From Eretmocerus hayati (lineage: Eukaryota; Arthropoda; Insecta; Hymenoptera; Aphelinidae), in contig CM056742.1 in the NCBI GenBank assembly GCA_029851415.1, forward strand, positions 112,346,246 through 112,410,245: a stretch of 64,000 bases of DNA. Direction: 5' to 3'. The position numbers and the translations under genes were made by a program. This document shows, in pieces, positions 54,626-64,000 of the stretch (positions within the stretch are counted from its first letter, which is position 1; every line of letters begins with the position of its first letter). Under the pieces are notes generated by a model. It was not told the origin of the DNA. It did not search any database and worked only from the letters and a program-made list of their open reading frames with translations.

Positions 54626-55145
54626 CTTGGTACTTGCACGCGTGGACGACTGTAAGAGCTGCTATTGCATGGACGCTCAAACTCCACGATTGACAAATTC
54701 CGCACTACTGTAGCTGCTTATATGGAGTAACAGTGATGTGGAACTGTGCAGATGTGGATAAGTTCTGACACAGCTTCCATGTAGCTGAACAACTGTGTCT
54801 CGGTTGTGTATTGAACAACACCTACCGTTGACTTCTGCGCAGCACAATCTGGGAACCTTTTCCCTGTTTAGAGTCAAGACCAAACTCTGGGACTCGACTG
54901 AATACCTATTATGGTGGTATTGGGTAAGTGTGTGTGTGTGTGTGTGTGTGTGTGGGGGGGGGGGTCGATGGATGGGGTTGTGTGGTGGGTCTGTGTGTGC
55001 GCATGAGCGTGAATTCAAACGATTGTGAGTGGGTGTATGGTTGCGTAGAGGTTTCCGTGTGTATGTGTGTGTGTGTGTGTGTGTGTGCGTGATTGAGTGT
55101 GCGAGACAATAAAATCAGGTCATAACTGGTACAGATCTCTAACTC

Positions 55146-56369
55146 ACCCTGGTTGGCACAATGGAAGTCTTATCATTGCAGGAAAGTTTCTATTCTAGAA
55201 CGAGGATCGCTAAAATTTTACCAGGAAATTTTTCATGGGCGCTCTTGAGTCGGGCGGTCGAGGAAAAAATTTTGTATGTGCTGATCTCAATTTCACAATA
55301 ATTCCACAAGATGGTGCCTTGATTGCTCTTATGTGAATTCATAACTTGGCAACTGCAAGATACACGTATAACAGAAATCTATGAAAAACTCTGAAAAATT
55401 TCGAAAAATCGAACGCTCCGAATGAAGTGAAGCCGAGCGAGCGTTAGCGAGCAAGGCAATGCCGCTAGTTTTTCATTACACTGCATATCCCGCAACCACA
55501 ACAGAATCCCAGAAAACCAAGCAACCATTTACATGCTTATTTGATAATGGATTCAACAACAATCACCGATTGAATTGTGAATCACACGAGTTATTATATT
55601 TCTTCTATAGAATCAAGAGTTTATTGAGCACTCTAGTGTGTTTGTCAGTAGATATGGACTCGACATCGTTTTTAATTTTACCTGGTACTCTCCCTGTAGT
55701 TCTCTGCACTTATTATCTCAAAATTTGCACTTCATAAGCCTTCTTTTTGAAGCCACATGTTCAAACCTGCACCGATCTTACATGAATTCTAGTTGAGCCT
55801 CTCTCAGCTCGTGAATAAATGAAAGAAGCATTTCGAATAAAATTTATGAACGATACTCACCACCCAACAGAAATTGACGTTCAAGTCGTTGTGATAGAGC
55901 AAAGTTCAGAGTGATGATAAATATCATGCGGTACACTTGACACCCACATAAGGTCCGTAATTTCTACTAATAACAAGAACAGATGAGTTATTTCAAAATC
56001 ATTCCAAGATTATCTCAATATCATTTCAAGATTATTATAAGGTTTTTTCAAGGTTTTTTTAAAATTAAAAATACATGGCCAATCATGGCTTAAAACCACC
56101 TTAAAAAATATATATTAAAAATATATTCCGTTTTCACCTGGGCGACCAGCAAAAGCTCGGTTGACGCCTCGCTTTTGCGAGAGTCGGGCGGACGAGTGTA
56201 TCACATAACAAGTGTTATGCATCAAAAGCAGTAAGTAAAAGCTGCGAGGTCGTTGCTCGAACACCCCACCGGTCACTGCCCAGTCAAAATTGTAAATAAA
56301 TGCAGAAGTGAGGTTACACGCATATTGTTGTACTGATTAATAAAAGAAAGTGGATATAGGCAGCGCTCA
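55146..56369. other. No gene recognised
   Basis: AT-rich sequence with local GC-rich patches: GAGCGAGCGTTAGCGAGC near 55436 and GCTCGGTTGACGCCTCGC with GAGTCGGGCGGACGAG near 56155. These resemble short dispersed repeat relics. No tRNA-like cloverleaf could be supported. Confidence 0.4.
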
Positions 56370-58440
56370 CGTACGGGAACCCGTGTAAAATAGACGGGAA
56401 TCGGGTAATATACGTGCGTTCCCGTAAGCTGCCCGTGCTGGTTTTTGTGCGCTATGCAAGCTCAACGGGCGGCGCACGGATGGCACCCGTGCCACCCCGT
56501 TTAGCTGCAAGCTCACAACCCGTGGCTTCCCGTGAATGTAGTTCACTCGTAGTTTTTCCCGTTTCTACCCGTGCGACTTCGACATTGGGGATGGAAATAG
56601 GGGTGGTGACCCGTGTCTACCCGTCTGCCCGTTCACAACCCGTAGGACTCGGATCTTGCGAGATACGTAGGGGAGTGATTACCCGTGTCTACCCGTCTGC
56701 CCGTTCTCTACCCGTAAAACCAGATTGTAGCCAAATTGAAGACAGGTGATTGCCCGTATCTACCCGTCTGCCCGTTCACAGCCCGTGTGACTGGGATGAA
56801 GCCGAATCAAAGACGGATGATTGCCCGTATTTACCCGTCTGCCCGTTCATAACCCGTGAGACTCGGATCTTGCGAGATACGTAGGGGAGTTAATACCCGT
56901 GTCTACCCGTCTGCCCGTTCTCTACCCGTAAAACCAGATTGGATCCACATTGAAGACAGGTTATTGCCCGTATCTACCCGTCTGCCCGTTCACAGCCCGT
57001 GTAGCTCGAATTTTGCGAGAAAGGCGGGGGAGTGAATCCCCGTGTCCGACCGTATGCCCGTTCACGACCCGTGTGCCTCGAATCTTGTCAGTAGGTAGGG
57101 GAGTGCATACCCGTGTCCATCCGTCAGCCCGTTCTCTACCCGTGAAACCAGAATGGAGCCAAATCGAAGACAGGTGATTGCCCGTATCTACCCGTCTGCC
57201 CGTTTCCAACCCGTGTGGCTCGAGTTTTGCGAGATAGGCGGGGCAGTGAATCCCCGTGTCTACCCGTCTGCCCGTGCATGACCCGTAAGACTGGGATGAA
57301 GCCGAATCAAAGACGGATGATTGCCCGTATCTACCCGTCTGCCCGTTCACAACCCGTGTGGCTCGAATTTTCTAAGATAGGCGGGGAAGTGAATCCCCGT
57401 GTCTACCCGTCTGCCCGTTCACAACCCGTGTGGCTCGAATTTTCTGAGATAGGCGGGGGAGTGAATCCCCGTGTCTACCCGTCTGCCCGTGCATGACCCG
57501 TAAGACTGGGATGAAGCCGAATCAAAGACGGATGATTGCCCGTATCTACCCGTCTGCCCGTTCACAACCCGTGTGGCTCGAATTTTCTAAGATAGGCGGG
57601 GAAGTGAATCCCCGTGTCTACCCGTCTGCCCGTTCACAACCCGTGTGGCTCGAATTTTCTGAGATAGGCGGGGGAGTGAATCCCCGTGTCTACCCGTCTG
57701 CCCGTCCACGACCCGTAAGATTGGGATGAAGCCAAATCCAAGACAGAAGACTGCCCGTATCTACCCGTCTGCCCGTTCACAACCCGTGTGGCTCGAACTT
57801 TGCGAGATAGGCGGGGCAGTGAATCCCCGTGTCTACCCGTCTGCCCGTTCATGACCCGTGTGGCTCGAATTCTGCGAGATAGACGAGGAAGTGAATCCCC
57901 GTATCTACCCGTCTGCCCGTCCACGACCCGTAAGACTGGGATGAAGCCGAATCAAAGACGGATGATTGCCCGTATCTACCCGTCTGCCCGTTCACAACCC
58001 GTCAGACTCGGATCTTGCGAGATACGTAGGGGAGTTAATACCCGTGTCTACCCGTCTGCCCGTTCTCTACCCGTGAAACCAGAATGGAGCCAAATCTAAG
58101 ACAGGTGATTGCCCGTATCTACCCGTCTGCCCGTTCACAACCCGTGTGGCTCGAGTTTTGCGAAATGGGCGGGGCAGTGAATCCCCGTGTCTACCCGTCT
58201 GCCTGTTCATGACCCGTAAGACTGAAATGAAGCCGAATCAAAGATGGATGATTGCCCGTATCTACCCGTCTGCCCGTTCATGACCCATATGACTGGGATG
58301 AAGCCGAATCAAAGACAGAGGATCGCCCGTATCTACCCGTCTACCCGTTGACAACCCGTGCGACTTGGATCCAGCAACATCAAATTTGGCAGAGCTCCTT
58401 CGGCTCCCTGTCTCGCATTCCCAACCCGTGTGGCTAGGAT
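56370..58440 (+). repeat. 72-bp minisatellite with higher-order repeats
   Basis: About 28 monomers share a core of the form TCTACCCGTCTGCCCGTTCA followed by CAACCCGTGTGGCTCGAATTT and a GGCGGGG-rich segment. Examples begin at 57401 and 57473 (72 bp) and then 57544 (71 bp). Several monomer types alternate. One three-monomer block is almost exactly repeated about 215 bp later (57274 against 57489), a higher-order repeat. The arrays read open on both strands because 72 is divisible by three. That gives runs such as NPRVYPSARSQPVW but is not evidence of a protein. Confidence 0.85.
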
Positions 58441-60450
58441 TTCACCAGAAAGGTGAGGCAGTGATGACTTCACTGAAAAAAGGTTGGGAGCACTCTGCCC
58501 GTTCCCATGGCTGCGCTCTCGGCTAACAAAGTAGAGGCCACAGCGCCCTTTGATTCGCACCCGGAGACGCGCTGTACCCCGAAACGGATTGAACTCCGCG
58601 GGACCCGTTACCGAGGGCTGAGTTGCTATGTCTGCAACCACTACCTCCAAAAACTACATGTTCTTTCGCGTATACTCTTCATTTTTGATACTTTTTCGAT
58701 TGGGTGCATCATAGAATCAAACTTCTTTCATTGCGCAAAGTACAATATTTCCTCTTGATGACAACATCACAGGCAAAATGACATGTCATAGACGACGTTT
58801 CCATATTGAAAAAGCGTTCCAAAGTGTTACGGCATTGATCGATCTCTATCCGTAACATTTTCCATCTACAGCCAAAAAAATCGTAGATTTAAATATTTCA
58901 ATCGATAACTGTCATGATGAACTATAATTTTGCACATACTTGAGCGTTCCAAGTAAAATTCTGGATTTCCTTCAAATTCAAGGAATTATTCACTCAGCGA
59001 TCTCAGAAAAATTACTGCATATGCTTGTACTTGCATATTTTTTCGTGGATTTGTACCGCATGTCATCTGAATGCTGGAAATAGTTTGGAAATTTGATTTG
59101 GAATTCTCATCAGAATTAGGTTGATCGTTCACCATGTGTATTACACGCAAGATACGGATTGATGTGTATTACGACCGCATCATCTATACAATCTTTAGAG
59201 GACCATGATCGTCTGCATCGAGAAGTCATCCTTCACGTGTGAATTCTTTCAATGGTTCAGAGAGCAGTATTCTGTGCCACACATACTTACCTCCAACTTA
59301 CATCTAACTTTACAGTTAGTGGAACCGTACTCTACCTTTGAGCTCAGAGCAAACCATTTTCTAAACCTGTTACATCATTGAGTCTATAAGTAGGGAAATT
59401 CAGACTGATCTACTCACCTATATATTTATATCCTAGCTTAAAGTCAGTAAAACAGAGAGCAAGCTTCAACATAACTGTGGAGCTTCGTTCTGAATCTCAA
59501 TGTCGGTCAACTCATCCTACTGGTAAGAATAAGAATCACGCTCACACCAGCACATTCAATAGGTTTTGAGAAACAATGCGTATGATATATGCTCTTTTTA
59601 GGCTCAGTTGAATGATGGACTGAAATCTCTCAGCACTTGATTCTGTCCAGTCCAGCTTAAAATACAGAAAAAATCTAAAAATCATGAATTTCACGAGTAA
59701 CAATATTCCATTGTGATTGTATAAAAGAATTATGGGAAGCATGTTAGAGAGCCCAAAGTAACAAGCAGTCCAAAGATGTAGAGTCGTAGGGAGAGATTCA
59801 AATAAGAATAGTCACAGCGTCCCAGCAAATACTTGACTCGCCATTGATCAATTGCTTTCCAAGTTGTAAGATAAGGTGTATCTGACTGAAGTCGAACAGA
59901 GAATTGATGTTCTCCATGGCAAATCAAAATCTACACAGCGTCTCATGACATCTCATTCTTGACTCTGTGATTATCCTAGCAGGATAGAGGTGGCATGCAG
60001 ATTACTTTGATAAAATTGAAGCTTGACTGCTAGCATGAAAAAGGATCTAGCTCTCACATTTTAAACATGAATTAGATTCTAAAAAGTCATCTACTTTTGT
60101 TCTGCTGTTCATATCATCTCTTTAATCACAACTTGATTTTAGACTCAATAAACATGAACATATACTTTGTGTAGGTTAGGCACAATGAAGAATTATGGCG
60201 ATATGTTGAGTCGAGGCGTGAATAATCACATTCTGAAAACTAAAATATTTAGAAAGTATCAACATTTCATCATAATCGTACACACAAATAATGCGGCATA
60301 GCATCGCGCGACAAGTACTCTAAACATTCAGTCATCAAAACACAGTCCCTCATACATTTCGTCTTCTGCTGTACACTTGTTGGGAGGGCGCGCGTGCAGA
60401 GCGTGTGGAGTTTGCGTAGTGTGTGGAGTTTGGGATAAGCGTAATAGCCC
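58441..60450. other. No gene recognised
   Basis: A GC-rich stretch continues from the minisatellite to about 58630, with single ACCCGTT relics. The rest is AT-rich and I see no supported gene or repeat. Confidence 0.45.
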
Positions 60451-60521
60451 TACTGGTAGTGGGTTATACTATTTGGATACTCAATTCAGCTTGTGTATCC
60501 AAGTAGTATAGACTGCTACCA
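60451..60521. repeat. Imperfect hairpin around GGATACTCAATTCAGC
   Basis: ACTGGTAGTGGGTTATACTA then TTTGGATAC is mirrored by GTATCCAAGTAGTATAGACT then GCTACCA with a few mismatches. The loop is about 14 bp. Isolated, possibly a relic of a small inverted-repeat element. Confidence 0.5.
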
Positions 60522-63500
60522 ATTTGACCTCCCAAATCTGGTTAGAGCGTAACCCATACTCTCATGACTGGTACTCTAAAACATTTAGATATATACACTT
60601 CTTCAGTTTGATGCGCAAAAACTACAATCTTGTCCTATGGTATTAATCAGTAGTCATAATATCAGTTCCTGACCGTGCCCACTGTTGGCATGACAACACA
60701 TTTAGAATATTTCAATTCTTCCAATAATTGATACCAACTCAATTCTCCCAACATTCTACTAAACTCTCCAAACTTCCACATATGTATGCACATCTGGAGT
60801 GAATACATGCTATAGGTTCTTATTCTCGGATCAGATAACTTTTATTATGCATGATAAACTCTGATTCTCAAAAGTAATAGGCTTGCGTAGAGGGAAACTT
60901 CATGTTATTCGTCAATTTTACTGATGGAAACCATACTCTGGAGTGTGTACATATAATTTTCTTATCGATGATGATCATTGTCTGATTGTAAAGACCTCAT
61001 TCTATCTGAATGACAGAGAGAGGGTGAAATATCCTAAGTGAATATACAAGTAAGCTTGCATCGTAGGATTCAAATCTACAATATGATTGCTACTATGAGA
61101 TGAACAGAATTTAACTCAAGGAAGTTTTTCACAAGAAATAAAACACTATCCGTCAACACCAAAAAAAGTTAACACTAACTGGCATCATCATAAATGTATT
61201 GTGTAACACCTGCACTTATGAGCATCACTTTTAATGCCATATCATTATTCGAGCTTCATCTTATGTATCTCTCTGGCTCCCTTCGTAATACTCAAACCAT
61301 GATCATAGGACCATGTGTTCATGTGTTCTGTGAAAGTTTGCATGAGAGGAGGAAATGTATCTTCTGCTGCTGTGGAGAGTTGGGTTTTTCATGATTCATC
61401 AACAGGGAAAGACACAATCGACGAATTTTTCAATTTTTTACGGAGAAATCTGTAATCTGTTTCGGTTTTATTCAACGAAGGACCAACCTAACACCATACC
61501 GAATGGAAAGGAACGGGTGGACCTGCGGAACCGCCGGATAGACTAGACACTTGGCGATAGGTGCGCGCATAAGCTTGCTGCGTTGCGAATGTCGTAATTT
61601 CAAAATCAAGTCCCAGACGCTCCCACCTGCGGAATGCGAGCATCGTTTATTTCGAAAATCATTGCGACGCCACATATCTGCGTACGCGCCACGCGTCTTC
61701 GCTATATCGCGCGATGCATCTTGAATAGCCAAGCTAAGGTGTCATGTTATGGACAAGGTCTAGTGTGCATATTTCTCGTGAAATAATTTCATTGACTGTA
61801 AACTCCCACTCTTAGTCCGGTCCGAGTCGGCGCCATTATTATTAATTATTGGGACGAGATTTTTGTGCAGGATCCAGTGTAAACAACTCTCCTAGAAATA
61901 GAAATTGATAATGCGAGGCCTAAACCTGGTCACAATCAGTTGAATCCAAATCTTTCCGGATTCTATGGTAAAATTCTTCATTCTGGATCACAACTGACTC
62001 TCTGAGATAACTCGACCTTTTTGACTCATCCACTGCGAGGGCATAATGGCGAATCGAACTAGACTGCGGTCCACGCAAGGATTGAAAATATTGGCGGCAT
62101 GTCGCCGAGCTATCGAAAACCACCATCGGCGAAATGTCTGCGATATTTCGGCAACAGTTTAGCCATATCTCAGAGATATGAGTTTGGAACGGCTCGGCAA
62201 TATGTCGCGAGTACTACGACAAATATTTAAAAAGCTGGAAAGTTGACTAAATCTCTCTGATTTTATCCAACAAGAATCGATGTTGAAGAAGCCTAAAATT
62301 GCGATCATAGAGTCAATGGTATCTTAATCGAATCAAGAATAATTTGTTCGTGTGCATACTCGTATCTACGACAATGATTGGGCTCCAATGCTATCTGAGG
62401 ACGATGCTGAGTATGTGAATAATCACATCAAGGCGATGCGGTCACCGTGCACGCTGAAAGTTATGTTTTTTTTTATCCAGTTCGCTTGCGATTTGAGCAA
62501 AACGACGATAAGACCAGTGTATATCATCATTGAACTTGAGGTTTGTCTTCACGTCGTTCCGCCCAAATCGCAAGAAAACCGGATAAATGGGCGGTTTACA
62601 AAGTGCCTATACTATAGGTTAGAAGGTGCCTGCGCTCAAGGTATTCGCATTTTTCTCCATGTCTCTTGCAAATTGAGTCAACTGACGAGAAGACGAGATC
62701 AAGTTGGATGATAATGAGTATCCGTCCTCTTCTCAGTCACTCCAAATCGTGAGTGTATCGAGCGAGAGTTCGAATAAATTCCAGCATGCACGGTGCAGGC
62801 TGACCGGACGCCTAAATGCATCTTTCTTGTAATCCATGAATTTCGGGATATTCTATTACAGATAGAATAACATTTGTGAGAGCTTAAAACCTCATAGCTC
62901 ATCAGCAAAGAAGTGATATTTTGAGATCTCCGTGCAAATAGAACATCGTGCAGATCTCGATGTTGATGGGACCGTTGTAATTTTTTGGGACGGAGTCCCT
63001 CCCCCGCGGTCAGGGGAGGATTGAAATTGCATTTGATCAGCTGACCAACATGATTTGGCCGCCATATTGCCACAAAAACGCGAGACGTGGCGGACAGGTA
63101 TAGATATACTAATATGCAATCAGTTCAACAGAACAGACAGCATGAGTTGTGGGTCATTTTCGTGGTTGTTGGCTTGTCTTATCAAACGTCAACGCACGTT
63201 AAGGCCAGACCGTATTGTTTACTGCTCCATACATGGTGTCACGTTGATTCGCATAGATTAATTCAAACAATAGTCTATTTTTCAATAGTTGTAAGCACTT
63301 TTCAGACCAAATCATCGAGCCAGCGCGCTTGATAGAAATTACCAATCGTTTGAGCTTTGTTACAACTCAGAGCTCGTGGTATATTTCGCGAGATTGTCAA
63401 AACGGCAACGTGCACCACAGCGAGATTCCTATGATGCGGAAGCGCAGCTCAAGATTGCAGATTTCCAAATCTCGCAAAATATATCGCGAGTTTTTAGACG

Positions 63501-63578
63501 CAACGAAGCTCAAATGATTTAATCAGAAAAGCGCTACATATAGTAGAAGAGGAGGGTTTTCTCACCATACCATTTTGA
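60522..63578. other. No gene recognised
   Basis: AT-rich with a GC-richer patch at 61500-61740 (CGCGCCACGCGTC, TCGCGCGATG). Short open frames only. No domain or RNA gene could be supported. Confidence 0.45.
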
Positions 63579-63799
63579 TTCCTAAGGGCCTCGACAAGAA
63601 GTTTCCGCGCCTGTCCGCAGTCCGCGGTGGCCGCGAAAAAATACATGGGAAGTAATGGGAAGAGTGGGGGTAGGTCTGCCCGCAGCTTACTCCAATGTCC
63701 GCGCATGCGCGCTCCACTCCCATTGCTTCCCATGTATTTTTTCGCGGCCACCGCGGACTGCGGACAGGCGCGGAAACTTCTTGTTGGGGCGCTAAGGAA
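63579..63799. mobile_element. GC-rich palindromic MITE, about 220 bp
   Basis: Arms of about 80 bp mirror each other, starting TTCCTAAGGGCC and ending GCGCTAAGGAA. They contain ACAAGAAGTTTCCGCGCCTG, then TCCGCAGTCCGCGGTGGCCG, then CGAAAAAATACATGGGAAG. The short centre includes CCGCGCATGCGCGC. The sharply GC-rich composition and palindromic design contrast with the AT-rich flanks. A target duplication was not resolved. Confidence 0.75.
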
Positions 63800-64000
63800 A
63801 AGCAGTTGAGCTGATAACTCGGATAAGGTTACGGAGAAATTACTTGCAGAGGACCGATGGATTCAATCCCATTCGGCCTCAGTGATGCGTGGAAACCTCC
63901 TACGATCTCAATGATGACAGAGATGGGCCCGCGCGAGGCAGTTTGATCCCATCCCATTCTGTCTCAATTGTTGATATACAATGACTATCCATTAGCCACA

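Larger units (their letters stand above)
53428..55145 (-). repeat. Three diverged tandem units with TG microsatellites
   Basis: Equivalent points occur at about 53623, 54132 and 54725 (a GTAACA.TGATG(C/T).GAA phrase next to CCCTGAGTCG or its relic). Unit lengths are therefore about 510 and 590 bp. Each unit has a moderately complex part, then a TGTGTG-rich part, then a TGGGTGTAT(T/G) phrase, then an AT-rich part. The second unit looks like an exon on the minus strand (see 53910-54183). Units 1 and 3 are diverged and the splice-like sites in them are weaker. Confidence 0.6.

Noticed and set aside
54677..55109. His/Thr/Pro-rich frames (HTHTHTHTH)
   Set aside because: They translate a TG/CA microsatellite.
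56150..56290. tRNA gene
   Set aside because: Some stem-like GC-rich phrases, but no anticodon arm, T-arm motif or cloverleaf could be assembled.
56414..58437. Long repeated open frames (YPSARSQPVW...) across the minisatellite
   Set aside because: The 72-bp monomer is a multiple of three, so open frames arise automatically, on both strands. Monomers of 71 bp break the frame.
56370..58440. CRISPR array
   Set aside because: Tandem monomers are similar along their whole length with no unique spacers, and the surrounding elements are eukaryotic.

Overview
This window looks like repeat-dominated nuclear DNA from an animal, most likely an insect or other arthropod. The evidence is an R1-clade LINE, a BEL/Pao element, Ty3/gypsy (Metaviridae-type) elements, pogo/Tigger-like DNA transposons with TA target duplications, a TTAA-flanked piggyBac-type MITE, long (TG)n tracts, low coding density and an AT-rich background. 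I found no convincing intact host gene, no rRNA or tRNA, and no prokaryotic signature. Nearly every recognisable protein belongs to a transposable element, and every such protein is broken.

Layout. 0.3-3.6 kb: a foldback element with 417-bp inverted arms, a truncated pogo end abutting its right arm, and a small MITE-like repeat. 5.0-10.4 kb: two long snap-back hairpins. The second has a 2.64-kb TA-flanked transposon in its left arm, and that transposon carries a 247-bp TTAA-flanked MITE. 11.8-12.2 kb: a short hairpin MITE. 15.5-18.0 kb: a dispersed repeat, a 73-bp-periodic motif cluster and a GGGACGTC-rich repeat. 18.4-23.3 kb: a decayed BEL/Pao retrotransposon (minus strand) carrying a 330-bp MITE inside integrase. 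23.6-30.0 kb: an R1-clade LINE (plus strand). 31.6-33.0 kb: another hairpin. 33.8-38.8 kb: a Ty3/gypsy element (minus strand) whose two 350-bp LTRs look identical but face each other. 39.7-40.5 kb: a second gypsy fragment. 41.5-42.8 kb: a 692-bp tandem duplication. 43.6-48.3 kb: the second copy of the dispersed repeat and two pogo-like elements, one heavily nested. 49.4-52.9 kb: a 3.5-kb foldback with 1.4-kb arms. 53.1-55.1 kb: a second copy of the 330-bp MITE and a three-unit tandem repeat with TG microsatellites. 56.4-58.4 kb: a 72-bp minisatellite with higher-order structure. 63.6-63.8 kb: a GC-rich palindromic MITE.

The elements do not form a pathway, but they give a relative insertion history. 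The 330-bp MITE is younger than the BEL element. The 2.64-kb transposon is younger than the hairpin it interrupts, because the opposite arm still holds the empty TA site. The TTAA MITE is younger still. The most unusual structure is the head-to-head-LTR gypsy element: both outer ends are U3 ends, near-matching 5-bp flanks suggest it integrated as a unit, and its inner junction falls in a motif that is repeated in its own leader. All repeat identities and boundaries were read by eye, and no alignment or database search was run.
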